Shown piece after piece: positions 21,968 to 32,892 of a DNA stretch of 64,000 nucleotides (its first letter is position 1; every line of letters starts with the position of its first letter). The notes under the pieces were generated by a model. The model had not been told where the DNA came from, did not search any database, and saw only the letters and a list, made by a program, of their open reading frames with translations. Where the stretch lies: contig NC_133104.1 in the NCBI RefSeq assembly GCF_022965805.1, positions 24,114,069 through 24,178,068 of the forward strand. Direction: 5' to 3'. This DNA is from Primulina eburnea (taxonomy: Eukaryota > Streptophyta > Magnoliopsida > Lamiales > Gesneriaceae). The position numbers were made by a program, and so were the translations under genes.

Positions 21968-22524
21968 AAATCGGGATCCCTTGATTAGGATAAGTCGAGT
22001 CAGAACCCAAGAGTCACGGAGTGTGATTCAGAGTCTGTGTTGATTCATGTGTCTGATTTGATACATGTTATACTCAGAGTTTATGTTTCTGATTTGATAC
22101 ATTTTATGATTAGATGTTCATGTTTTTATATCTGTTTATATGAAATGCATGTATACATGATTTATACTGAGAATATAATTCTCACCGGAGTTATCCGGCT
22201 GTTGTCTTGTTTGTATGTGTGCATGGCAACAGGTGGGACAGGATCGGGGTCAAGGAGATGTAGAGAGATCATGATTAGAGTGGAGACTACGGACTTTGAG
22301 TTGAGTTAGGATTTGAACACTTGATAGGTAGTTGTCAAACTTTAGTTTAAAATAATTGTGATGTATCTCGTACAGGATTTGTACTTTTATACTGATGTGT
22401 ATATTAGTTTAATTCCATTATGTTCCGCATTTAAAGAAAAATTTTTATGACCCAAATTACTTGATTAGTACAGTGATCCTAATAATGATTAAGAATTGAA
22501 TTAGCGTCCGCGTCCCCCAACAGA

Positions 22525-22536
22525 TGGTATCAGAGC
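22525..22536 (+). other. Primer binding site, initiator tRNA-Met type (B)
   Basis: TGGTATCAGAGC, two bases after the LTR terminal CA at 22522. Confidence 0.92.
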
Positions 22537-22829
22537 AGTAGGTTCCAGAACTGTTGGTACCTTAGACTTAGATAGAAGCTAGTGAGCGGGTAGAATGAGT
22601 TTTCTTTCCTTGCATGTCATTGCTAGCATGTGATTTATTATAATGTTGAATTACATTGTATATGCTAATACTGCAGTATGTTTTTACTGTTTTGAAGATA
22701 CATGTTACCTGAATATCTGAGTTGATTTGGTAATGGGTATTATTTGAAAATGAATTAGAACCCATTCTTGGTCAGAGGTAAGCTGATCAAAAAGGGACTG
22801 AGACGGATTCGTCTCATGTGATTGTTAAC
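22537..22829 (+). other. B leader between primer site and Copia-2
   Basis: About 290 bp of AT-rich untranslated leader with no ORF. It ends TTAAC (22825-22829), the left copy of the Copia-2 target duplication. Confidence 0.65.
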
Positions 22830-23784
22830 TGTTGGAAACGAAATTCCGGCGTTTGACAAAAGATTGACCAACTGAGTCTAGCAACTGAATTGGACTAACT
22901 GATCGACGAAACTGAACACGTCATCAGTCAACTGATCGCTTCAACTATAGTATATTTCATCGTCAACTGATCTTTACCAGCTGATCTCTCAGCTGTACAC
23001 GTCATCAATTGAAAGCGACAACCGACATATAGTACAGCTATTTGCAACTGGTAGTGGCTCGCCGTATTTCAGAAATGAACAGTGTACTATTGTCAGGATA
23101 TATCGACGTGGCAATCAACGGTTAGTATATTCAAATATCTTTAATGTTACCGTTGAGCGAGAAGCCTATAAATAGTCGAAGGCAGCAGCTGAAGTTATAT
23201 CGCATTCTCAGTTATCTTACTTGCTGTTACGCTGCAAAAATATCCGCTCACACTCGGAAATCAAGCTCACGCTTATCAGTTTTATCAGTAGTATTCTAGA
23301 CTACGCTCTTGAGCTTTCATAGCACTTTGTAATCGATTGATAGAATTTCTAAGTTGTGCTAAGATCAGTTACGATCTGTAAAAGTGTTGTATACTAAGAG
23401 TTTCAGTATTGGCAAAGTGATAAGTCCACACTGAAGTGGGTCAGTACACTGATTTGTATTTGATCAAAGTCTTTTAGTGAAAATCCTATCTGCGTGATAG
23501 AAGGGGTGACGTAGGAGTTATTCAAGTCTCCGAACATCCAGAAACAAATTGTGTTGTTATTACTTTCAGTTATCATTTTCAGTTAGATACTCTATCTTTC
23601 AGTTAGTTAGTTTTCCGCAACTGTTTATTCAGTTTAACTGATTGTTATTGACCGAAAGAATATTTTAGATTCAGTTTGTAATACAACTGAAATCAGTTTG
23701 TCGAAGAATTATTTTATCGAGCAGTGTTTATTCACCCCCCCCCCCCCTTTTAAACAATCTTCACCTGATTCACCGATCCTTTCA
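22830..23784 (+). repeat. 5' LTR of Copia-2 (955 bp)
   Basis: Starts TGTTGGAAACG and ends CCGATCCTTTCA. The last ~220 bp match 32893-33099. The LTR start contains GCGTTTGACAAAAG, the PPT-flanking inverted-repeat arm seen in Copia-1 and Copia-3. A run of 13 Cs lies near 23736. Confidence 0.93.
23116..23175 (+). promoter_or_regulatory. Copia-2 LTR promoter: inverted AACGG pair and TATA box
   Basis: CAACGGTTA at 23116-23124 and its inverse TTACCGTTG at 23147-23155 precede a consensus TATA box, CTATAAATAG, at 23166-23175. The layout is shared with the Copia-1 and Copia-3 LTRs despite extensive divergence elsewhere. A CGACGTGGCA ACGT-core motif lies just upstream (about 23104). Confidence 0.7.
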
Positions 23785-23786
23785 AG

Positions 23787-23798
23787 TGGTATCAGAGC
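23787..23798 (+). other. Primer binding site, initiator tRNA-Met type (Copia-2)
   Basis: TGGTATCAGAGC, two bases after the LTR end at 23784. Confidence 0.93.
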
Positions 23799-23843
23799 AA
23801 GTCATATCCTTTCAAAAGAATATCTATACTCAAATTGCTCACT

Positions 23844-25811
23844 ATGTCTTCATTCAACAAGATCCCTATGTTCTCCAGAGAAGATTTCGACGATTGGAAG
23901 ATCAGGATGCAGGCTCATCTAGCTGCACAGGATGATGACATGTGGTACGTTATAACTGACAGACCCATGAAGATTTTGAAAGCCAACACAGCAGTTGCAA
24001 TCACAGATGGGGCACCTCACCGTATTGAAAAGCCCAGAGATGAATGGACTGCTGAAGACAAGAGAAAAGCTAATTTGGATAATGTAGCAAAAGACATATT
24101 GTAGAAATCACTGGACAAATTGACGTTCAGTAAAATCAAGATGTGCAAAACAGCCAAAGAGATTTGGGAGAAATTAATCCAGCTTTGCGAAGGCAATAAA
24201 CAAACCAAAGAAAACAAGCTATCTGTTGCTGTACAAAAGTTCGATAACATCAGAATGAAAATTGGAGAAACGATGCATGAATATGATGAAAGAACCATCT
24301 GCATCATCAACGAACTGAATGCACTTGGAAAAGTGTATACCAATAAAGAAGTAGCATTGAAGGTTATCAGAGGTCTTCCCAAAGAATGGGATGTGAAAAC
24401 CATGGCTACGAGGGAGTCTAAAGATCTGAACAAAGTTGAACTCCATGATCTGTTCGCTGACTTAAAAGCATATGAGTTTGAACTGCAAACCCGAGAAGGA
24501 GAACCATCTACCCCAGCAGCAACTACTGCCTTAGCTGCTGTAAGATCAGAACCAACTGGTTCAGTTGAGAAAGCTGCAGATCAATTAAGCAATGACGCCA
24601 TGTCATTGTTCATCAAGAAATTCGGGAGATTCGTGAGGAAGAATCAAGGAAATTTTCAGAAGCAGTACCAAAGAAACAATCCCAGAGAATAATCCAATGC
24701 ATGCTACAACTTTGGCAAACCTGGTCATTTTATTGCTGACTATCCCAAGCCTAAAAAGGATAGTCAAGCTTCGACCGAAAGAAAGAAGAAAGTGTATTAG
24801 CATAAGAGGAGATCTAAGGACGATAAGAAGCCTTACAGAAAGAAGCATGAAGTACTCCTAGCTGAGGATAGCAAAGTCAAATGGGCAGAGACTGACAGCG
24901 AAGAGTCAGAACCAGAAACCTCTTGTAGCTCTAGTGAAGATGATGAAGAAGTGAAGTGCTTGATGGCTGATGACACAGAAGTTCAATCAAGCAGCCAACA
25001 GGTATTTGACTTCAGTTCAACTGATTTCACAAGAGAAGAACTTATTTCGACTCTTCATGACATTGTTAGTGAATATCAAAAGCTTGCCTTATCATTTGAA
25101 AAGGCCAGAGTAGAGCAAACTGATCCCTCTTACAATAAGACAACAACTGATGTATCAGTTGAAATGTTGAGTCTAAAAAGGGAGATTGCCGAACTCAATA
25201 CTGAAAGGAGCAAGAATCAATTAATGATTCAAAAGTTAATGCTTGAAAATACAAAGCAAACTGAGCTCATTTAGGCTTGGAATAAATCATCTGTTGAATT
25301 GACTGATATACAGAACTCTCAGAAATCATTTACTGATAAAACTGGCTTAGGGTTCAGTAACCAGGATGAAATACCTTCCAAAGATATTCAACCAAAACTG
25401 AATATGTACAAAGGGAAATATATTCACTTTGTCAAATCAGTTATGGTACAAGAACAAGTTGAGCCGAGTAAACTGATTGAACAACCGACTCATAATATGA
25501 GCAAGGGAAAAAGATGTGGTATTGGTTATAGCCCAAGAGTTGTGACTGACTCACGAAGTCATCCACCAAAATTTTTCAGCAAAAACTATTCAAGTGGCTA
25601 TTCAAATTACTATAACAGCAGGCCAGTTCAGAAAAGATACTGGCTGAACAATCAGTTGAAAAAGGGCAAATCACATGCTGTATCTTCTGCATACCATACA
25701 CCACACACACACAGGCCGGGAAAGACAATTTGGAATACAGCAACTGGACGGTCAGTTAGACTGATCCAATTTTGGATTCCTAAAGGACTAATTAACTTTG
25801 GACCCAAATAG
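23844..25811 (+). pseudogene. gag: Copia-2 gag, broken by stops
   Basis: Starts MSSFNKIPMFSREDFDDW at 23844. In-frame stops occur at 24102, 24690, about 24798 and 25272. The zinc knuckle has decayed to CYNFGKPGHFIADY: the second and fourth metal ligands (Cys) are Phe and Tyr, so RNA packaging would be impaired even without the stops. The coiled-coil-like C-terminal part (24951-25811) ends LINFGPK at 25811 like Copia-1. Otherwise colinear with Copia-1 gag. Confidence 0.88.
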
Positions 25812-25843
25812 AAAAGGGTACCAAAATCTTATCTTATGTTTGA

Positions 25844-27058
25844 TTGCAGGTAATAGGTACAAGCATTGGATCTATATGGTATTTGGACAGTGGATGTTCA
25901 CGCCACATGACTGGAGATTCAAATTTATTATCTCAACTGACTAAGTACACTGGACCAAACATCAGTTTTGGAGATAACTCTAAAGGTAAAACTGTGGGTA
26001 AGGGTAAGCTTATCCATGGTAATTTCACCATTAATGATGTTTTATTAGTTGAGAATCTCAAGTATAATCTGATAAGTATCAGTCAGTTATGCGATAATGG
26101 ATTCTCAGTTCAGTTTGACAAACATTCTTGTTCAGTCAAAAACTCAACTGAAGAGATCATCCTAACTGGCAAAAGGTGTGGAAACACTTACAAAGTCGGT
26201 TGGAATGATCAACCTTATGCACCAGTATGTTTTATTGCCTCAAAATATTCTAAAAACTGGTTGTGGCATAAGAGATTGAACCACCTAAATTTCAAATCTA
26301 TTGCATATTTGAGTAACCACGATCTTGTTACTGGATTGCCCAAAATGGATTTTATCAAAGACAAAATTTGCTCAGCATGTCAGTTTGGTAAACAAGTCAA
26401 ATCCTCTTTTAAGAACAAGGGTCGTAAATCTTCTTCCGGATGCTTAGAACTGTTACATATGGATCTATTTGGTCCTATACCAGTCATGAGCTTAGATGGA
26501 ATGAAATACACCTTGGTGGTTGTAGACGATTTTTCAAGATTCACTTGGGTTATATTTCTCAAGTCCAAAGACCAAACTGCTGCTCAACTGGTTAAGCTTT
26601 TCAAAAGATTATTAAATGAAAAATCAGTTGGAATTGATAGAATCAGGTCCGATCGAGGAACTGAATTTATCAATCAAATTCTTTCAAATTATTTAGAGAA
26701 TACCGGAATCAAGCATGAGCTCTCAGCAGCCAGAACTCCTCAGCAAAATGGTGTAGCTGAAAGGAGAAATTGGACCCTCAAAGAGGCTGCTAGAACAATG
26801 CTTGCTGATTCATCTATCTCTCAAAGATTTTAGACAGAGGCAGTAAACACTGCGTGTTATACTCAGAACAGATCGATGATTAATAAGAATCATATGAAAA
26901 CACCATATGAGATCTGGCATGGAAGAAAAAGTGTGGTTTCCTACTTCAAAATATTCGGCTGCAAATGTTTTATACTTGTCAATGGTAAAACCCATTTAAC
27001 AGCTTTTGACACTAAATCTGCAGAAGGAATATTTCTTGGTTATTTTTTCAGTAAGTAA
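25844..27058 (+). pseudogene. pol: Copia-2 protease and integrase
   Basis: Open from 25844 to a stop at 26831. The order is protease WYLDSGCSRHMTGD; integrase HHCC zinc-binding site (WHKRLNHLNF, KICSACQFGKQ); catalytic core HMDLFGPIP, IRSDRGTEF, PQQNGVAERRN. After the stop (QRF-stop, where W is expected) the frame continues through [10 protein letters not shown] to 27058, where a frameshift moves into the RT frame. Confidence 0.9.
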
Positions 27059-28283
27059 AGCCTATAGAGTCTTCAACAAAAATACTTTGAATGTTGAAGA
27101 ATCTATTCATGTTGTGTTTGATGAATCTACACTAACCTCTAAGCCAACTGATACAGTTGAGCAAGCTGATAGATTTACAGATATAAGCTTGGACGATGAT
27201 GATGATGAAGAAGATATCCATCTTAATCAAAACAACCTCCAAACACCTGAACCTGACATATTGGATCAATCAGCTGAATTGGAAGCAAATCTTGACAATC
27301 AGTTAGTGGAGCATACAAATGAGAATCAGTTTCCAACTGAATTAGCTCCAACTGAAACTGAAAACATTCAGTTGCCTACTAAGGAAATTGGTAATACAGA
27401 AGAAACAAATGATGAACTTAGATGGAAGAAATCACATCCTCCAGAATTGGTGATAGGTAATCCATCTGATCCGGTAAGAACAAGAAATCAAATGCTTAAC
27501 TTATTTATACATTCAGCTTTTGTATCTCAACTGGAGCCAAAGAAAACTGATGAAGCTCTTGCTGATCCGAACTGGATAAATTCAATGCAAGAAGAGCTAA
27601 ATCAGTTTATCCATAACAATGTCTGGAACTTAGTTCCAAGAACACTCTCAAAAACTGTGATAGGTACAAAGTGGGTGTACAGGAACAAGCTAAACGAAGA
27701 TGGATCAGTTGTGCGCAATAAAGCAAGGTTGGTAGCACAAGGATATAGGCAGGAAGAAGGAATTGATTACGATGAGACTTATGCACCAGTTGCAAGACTG
27801 GAGGCAATCAGAATATTCCTAGCCTATGCCTCATTCAAAAACTTCAAAGTCTATCAAATGGACGTAAAAAGTGCATTTCTGAACGGCCAGTTGCAAGAAG
27901 AAGTCTACGTTGAACAACCCCCAGGTTTTGTCAATCATCACCTTCCTGATCATGTCTATCATTTGAACAAAGCCTTATACGGTCTTAAACAAGCTCCAAG
28001 AGCTTGGTACGAAACCCTTTCAAAATTTCTAACTGATCATGACTTTTCTGTTGGATCAGTTGATAAGACATTGTTCAAATTCTCCAAGAATGATCATATC
28101 TTACTTGTTCAAATTTATGTTGATGATATTATTTTTGGGTCAACTAACCCCAAATTATGCGAGAAGTTTTCCAAGTTAATGCAGGAGAAATTCGAGATGA
28201 TCATGATGGGTGAACTAACATTCTTCCTTGGTCTACAAGTGAAACAACTGGATTCAGGAACTTTTATCAGTCAAACCAAATAA
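27006..28283 (+). pseudogene. pol: Copia-2 reverse transcriptase
   Basis: RT motifs [23 protein letters not shown] and [10 protein letters not shown] are intact. An acidic linker ([14 protein letters not shown]) precedes the RT. The frame ends at a TAA (28281-28283) after FISQTK, where Copia-1 reads through with [10 protein letters not shown]. Confidence 0.92.
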
Positions 28284-28292
28284 ACAAAGGAA

Positions 28293-29050
28293 TTGCTGAA
28301 GAAATTTGGCATGGAATCATGTTCAGCTGCAAGCACCCCTATGAGCTCATCAGCTAAATTAGACACTGATCAAGGGAGAATATCAGTTGAGACGACGCTT
28401 TACAGAGGTTTAATAGGTTCATTATTGTACCTAACTGCTAGTCGTCCTGATATTGTGTTTTCTGTATGTATGTGTGCAAGATTTCAAGCTAATACTAAAC
28501 AATCACATTTTTCTGGTGCCAAACGTATCTTGAAATATCTTAAAGGTACGCAAAATGTTGGTATATGGTACTCTAAAGATTCATCTTTCAATTTAGTTGC
28601 CTATTCAGATGCAGACTATGCAGGATGTAAGCTTGATCGAAAAAGCACAAGTGGATCATGTCAGTTTCTAGGAGACAGACTGATTTCTTGGTTCAGTAAG
28701 AAGCAAACATCCATAGCAACTTCCACAACTGAAGCAGAATATCTTGCTGCTGGAAGTTGTTGTGCCCAACTGCTCTGGATTCAGCAACAACTGAAAGATT
28801 ATGGTGTTGAAGCAAAGGAATCGCCAATATTCTGTGACAACACGAGTACAATTGCTATTACGTATAATCCAGTTCTTCACTCCAGGACTAAGCACATAGA
28901 TGTTAGACATCACTTCATCAGAGATCATGCTTTAAAGAAGAACATCAGATTGGAATACGTATCAACTGAACAGCAAGCGGCTGACATCTTCACCAAACTC
29001 TGGCTGAGACTAAGTTTTCTCATTTTCGCAATATACTTGGATTAATTGAT
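28293..29050 (+). pseudogene. pol: Copia-2 RNase H and pol C-terminus
   Basis: Continues pol after the stop. It contains the copia RNase H motifs [38 protein letters not shown] and [14 protein letters not shown] one-base shift after ADIFTK hides the expected PLAETKFSHFRNILG terminus. Pol ends here, unlike in Copia-1, where it is fused to the extra gene. Confidence 0.9.
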
Positions 29051-29251
29051 TTGTCCTAATTAATTATTATTGCTCGTAATTCATATGTCAGCTTTACTGC
29101 TTTCTTACTGATTACTTAAATGATTTGCTTATTCATATGAGTTTTTAACTGATGTCAGTTAGCGTTTCAGTAGTTCTTGTGTTTATATCTCATACAGATC
29201 ATTGCAAGCAGGAACAAAGGAAAACGACGATAAAACAAAATAAACATTTTA

Positions 29252-29641
29252 TTAATTGGAGCGGGTTACATTTTCATATTTTTCCTCCACATCAGCTATC
29301 CACATACTCAACCATGCAGCTAGTGCTGAAGAAGAGGTTTTGCAGAAACTGTGGGAGGAAGCTATGCGGTGAAGGATCTCCAGCTCCTTCCAAAGAAAGA
29401 GCTGATAGAGATGACCATCCTTGAAGACGTCCACCCCTGCAGGAACATTTAAGTGCTCCCGCACTTCTCTTAGTTGGGCCATCCGTTTGAAGGTGGTGAC
29501 CCGTCCAGAGTAGTACATGAACTCCAACTCCTGCAACTCCTCCCAGTAGGGAAGGCTTGAGTAAAAGACTTTGTCCTCTATGGCCTCCTTTCTGGCCTGC
29601 AGCGAAAATGGAGAGACGCTTGAGCTTCCAGCACCGGCCAT
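29252..29641 (-). CDS. Antisense ORF of 129 codons in the Copia-2 spacer
   Basis: ATG at 29641 in a good context (AAGAATGGCC), uninterrupted to 29252. The protein is soluble and rich in Trp, Leu and Glu (PYWEELQELEFMYYSGRV, HLYQLFLWKELEILHRI), with no signal peptide, membrane segment or motif I know. It runs opposite to gag-pol and has a canonical TATA box about 60 bp upstream. Being fully open while the flanking pol and gag have accumulated stops is notable. Antisense ORFs are known from other plant LTR elements, but I cannot assign this one to a family. In Copia-1 the whole region is deleted. Confidence 0.65.
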   Translation of the reverse strand: MAGAGSSSVSPFSLQARKEAIEDKVFYSSLPYWEELQELEFMYYSGRVTTFKRMAQLREVREHLNVPAGVDVFKDGHLYQLFLWKELEILHRIASSHSFCKTSSSALAAWLSMWIADVEEKYENVTRSN

Positions 29642-30249
29642 TCTTCTTCTCTATGAAAATTATTTGCTGAGATAGCTGTGACTAACCATCTTACTCTCTT
29701 TTATAGGCCAAGACGAGGGAAATGAAAGGACACTTCTTTAAGTGACGATTACTCTGCCAAGCACCAGGCTTTCCTTTAATCATTTCTGTCTATTGCCGTC
29801 ATTTTTTTACGCATTTATTAAGGGGGAATCATGGTCTAAGATGTTAACTGAGAAGACAGTTGTTAGTGAATTTTCAACTGAAAGGACTCAGTTTTACTAA
29901 CTGATAGTTCAGTTGAATATTCCACTAATCTTCTCATATAAGTTAACTAATTAAATCTATTTTATTCCAAATCAATGACATGACTGTCTGCTAAACTCAT
30001 GATGAATTTCAGTCTATAACGTGGACTCATTTTTAACCGCTCAAATTGTACACACGCTTATAGCACACGTACACACTCTACTTTTTCAAAATTTCTACGG
30101 ACTGACACGTGTCCAGAATTTGAATGGTCACGTACATATGTACCATTACCCGCCTCACTTCAGTTTCACCTTACATTTATCCACAAACTTTTGAGAGCAA
30201 GAACTATTTCATCCTTCGATTTTTCTTTCAGGAACTCACTCAGTTATCA
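29642..30249 (+). promoter_or_regulatory. Intergenic region between the divergent antisense and extra genes of Copia-2
   Basis: About 600 bp without a gene. It contains the antisense TATA (29699-29705), a PPT-like TTAAGGGGGAA (29818-29828), a perfect 10-bp G-box palindrome GACACGTGTC (30104-30113), further ACGT cores, and a splice-acceptor-like TTTTTCTTTCAG (about 30220-30231) 19 bases before the ATG of the extra gene. The extra gene could be expressed from its own promoter or by splicing; neither is proven. Confidence 0.5.
29699..29705 (-). promoter_or_regulatory. TATA box for the antisense ORF
   Basis: GGCCTATAAAAGAGAG on the minus strand; TATAAAA occupies 29699-29705, 58 bp upstream of the ATG at 29641. 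Position and sequence fit a plant core promoter. Confidence 0.6.
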
Positions 30250-31457
30250 ATGGCAACCCAAATTCCCTTTTTTATGCTGAATGCTATGGCCATCAATTTT
30301 GGATCCATCTTATCCTCCGGCGATGCTGAAGTCAAGAAGGTGTTTCAGAAACTTGAAGCTGCTGGACTCAGAAAATTTTTAGGACAATCCTCACAGGACA
30401 TATATCCCAAAGAACTTCAGGATTTCTACTCTACTGGGATGATTGATTCTGAGGGTAACATTATCTCTACTGTCAATGGTCAGTCGCTGACCATCTCTGA
30501 AGACTCTCTTGGGGAATTATTCTCTTTACCCGCTGATGGTTTGGCACAACTTTCGGATGTTAAGGCATCTGATATTGAAGAGATGCAAACTCTTCTCTCT
30601 GCTGATGGACGGAAGATTAAGGTTTCCGATCCTAAGAAGGAACTGAAGCATGAAATTCAGTTGCTTGCTAATGTAGTTGCTAAGGGGCTTTTGGCAAAAG
30701 CTGGATCATTTGCTGCCCTCACCTTGGAAAAATTTCAAGTCATTTCTGCTATTATGGCTGACCGCAAGCTTAACTGGAAGCACCTTATCTTTACCATTCT
30801 GAAGAATATGTTTCTGTCCTCAAAACAGTCCAAAGGATTTGCTGTTCAAATCAGTTATCTGTTGAAAGTGAAGGGATTTTTGGCTGATGATTCTGAAAGA
30901 TCATCGAAATTTAAGGTGTTCAATGCAAAGAATACGATGCCACCCAAAACCAAAATGGATATAACTCCTGGTCAGTTTGTGCAAATCAAACAGGAGATTG
31001 GGACTCAGTTAGCAGCTCCTAAATCAGTTAAGAAGGCCAAAACCTTGGGTCAACTGAAGGTCGCCAAAAGAAAATTAGTGTTGAGTACATCTGAGTCAGA
31101 GAAGACTCCATCCCCACAGATTACGAAGAAACCTAGAACCCAAAGGGTTAAAACAACTTCGGAGGTATCCATTCCTATTGATGCAATGATTTCTTCAACT
31201 GATCAGCAGCCTATAGAAGCAGTTCCCCTGCAGATCATTCCACAAGAAGCTTCAATTGGTACCAAAAAGAAATCAGTTAGGATCAAAGCTCCTCTGATTC
31301 AGATATCTCGTCCTACTGTTGTGGCACCTGCTAGACCTAAAGGCATAAAATTTGTAGAGCAGGTGGAATCTACCCGAACAGGATTGGAAATTCCTCATCT
31401 TTTGAGTACTGATAAAGGGAAAGGGAAGTTGATTGAAGAGTCCAGACCCACCAACCC
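30250..31457 (+). CDS. Copia-2 extra (env-position) gene, 3' part removed by solo LTR E
   Basis: ATG at 30250 (MATQIPFFMLNAMAINF). About 200 residues form a compact domain shared with Copia-1's fused tail, containing LEAAGLRKFLGQSSQDIY, FSLPADGL and KKELKHEIQLLANVVAKGLLAKAGS. A Lys/Pro/Ser-rich basic linker follows (PPKTKMDITPGQFVQ, KKAKTLGQLKVAKRKLV). The native sequence ends around RPTNP; the last residues before the stop at 31488 come from E. No signal peptide or transmembrane helix, so 'env-like' describes position only. I recall similar domains in predicted proteins of Lamiales genomes, without a proven function. Confidence 0.75.
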
Positions 31458-32580
31458 TGTAGTGACCCGTTCCAGAATCACCTACTAATCAAGAACTAAG
31501 CATGCGATTAACTTAATTAAAAACAATCAGAAATAAAGGCGGAAAACTGTCACCAAAAGATAGTTATACAACCCAATCGAAAATCCAGGACAACTCAACT
31601 AAAATGAAATATACGGTACAACCATATCGAATCAAAAAGATACCGACGAACTAAACCAACCAGCTACTCAACGTCCTCCTCCTCCTCCTCCTGAGCTGTC
31701 CAACCTGAGGCCTGCCCCGTGGGAATGGGGTGTCCAAGATAAACAAAACCGAGGACATGAGCGATAAGAACGCCCAGTACAAAAGCATGAGTATACAAAC
31801 CTATATGAAATGCACATGCTATGATATGATACCAGGGTAGTCAAGAAACAGGAGTAACAAAGGATCTCAATATGCTCAGTCTAGAGGCGCCAAGTGGATA
31901 GTGCCGCGCGGTACTCCTCTGGGTCACTGCATCCACTACAAGAACAGACGTGGACCTAAAATGTCCCGGATCACCGAAGCCCTCCGGACCCGTCGGCCAC
32001 TGTGTACTCTCGGTGTCCATGCGTCCACAACACAAGACAGGGCTGAGCGGCCCCACAAGATATAGCTTATCTCGAAAGAGATACAGCTCAACAGCAAAGG
32101 CTATCTCGAAGGAGATACGGCTCAACATGAAATGCAACATGCATCATACAGCGTGACATAATAGCATGCATCATATGACATATATCAATGCACCACATAA
32201 TCATGCAACACATATAAGAATGTATACTCGACCAGGATATCTCGGATAGTACTTTCGTACCTCTATCACTGCAATCCTAATCCACTGGAAAACCAGACAA
32301 ACAGGTCTATTCCAAGCCTATTCATCAAGTGAAAACCATCACTAAAACTTATCTACCAGACTTAACTAGATAATCCTGAAATAATAATGATACAATTCCA
32401 AACCTTCGTCCGTCGCTAGCCCGCTGATGCCGCTAGCTCCCAACTAGAACACAGCTCCGCTACAAAGCCAGTAGCTCCCTGTTAGTGCCTGAACCTCGGG
32501 AAAGACTAGAAACCTCTCAGAAACGACTAAAATGCTCTGGAACGCTCTGAAATGGCGAGTAAGAAATGAAGCCTCGCGCC

Positions 32581-32590
32581 TCTATTTATA
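32581..32590 (-). promoter_or_regulatory. TATA box of LTR E
   Basis: TATAAATAGA on the minus strand, with an inverted CCAAT (ATTGG) immediately upstream and the inverted-repeat array beginning only 9 bp upstream of the box. Confidence 0.65.
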
Positions 32591-32598
32591 GCCAATGT

Positions 32599-32852
32599 TC
32601 GGACGATCCGATCCACTTCGGAAGCTCCGATCCGGTACACTTCGGACGATCCGAACCCACTTCGGACGATCCGAACCTTGCATGCGTTCTACGTGTCCAG
32701 CCACCTGTCTCGGACGATCCGAACCCTTGCTCGGACGATCCGAATTCTGCATGTCTGCCACGGGTCCAGCCACCTGGCTCGGACGATCCGACATCTGGCT
32801 CGGACGATCCGAACCATGATCGGACGATCCGAACCCGGTTCGGTCCTTCCGA
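32599..32852. repeat. Array of TCGGACGATCCGA inverted repeats in LTR E
   Basis: Eight perfect copies of TCGGACGATCCGA start at 32599, 32642, 32662, 32710, 32731, 32779, 32800 and 32820. Two variants keep the TCGGA/TCCGA arms or nearly so (32618, 32840). Copies often come in pairs about 20 bp apart within a ~69-bp higher-order unit. The array sits directly upstream of the E TATA box in element orientation. Confidence 0.92.
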
Positions 32853-32892
32853 TCCCACCGAAAATAATTAATCCAAATTAGGAATCGGGATA

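Larger units (their letters stand above)
20235..22522 (+). repeat. 5' LTR of B (about 2.29 kb)
   Basis: Starts TGTAAGGCCCG and ends CCCCCAACA just before the primer site. Its first ~890 bp match 36659-37490. It contains a palindrome array (20361-20743), a TATA-like stretch (around 20787-20800) and a strong hairpin (21911-21967). Compared with the 3' copy it carries one extra ~74-bp tandem unit within 20554-20704. Confidence 0.85.

Noticed and set aside
29152..29424. 90-codon plus-strand ORF overlapping the antisense gene
   Set aside because: It is the shadow of the antisense ORF, with no family similarity and codons implied by the opposite strand.
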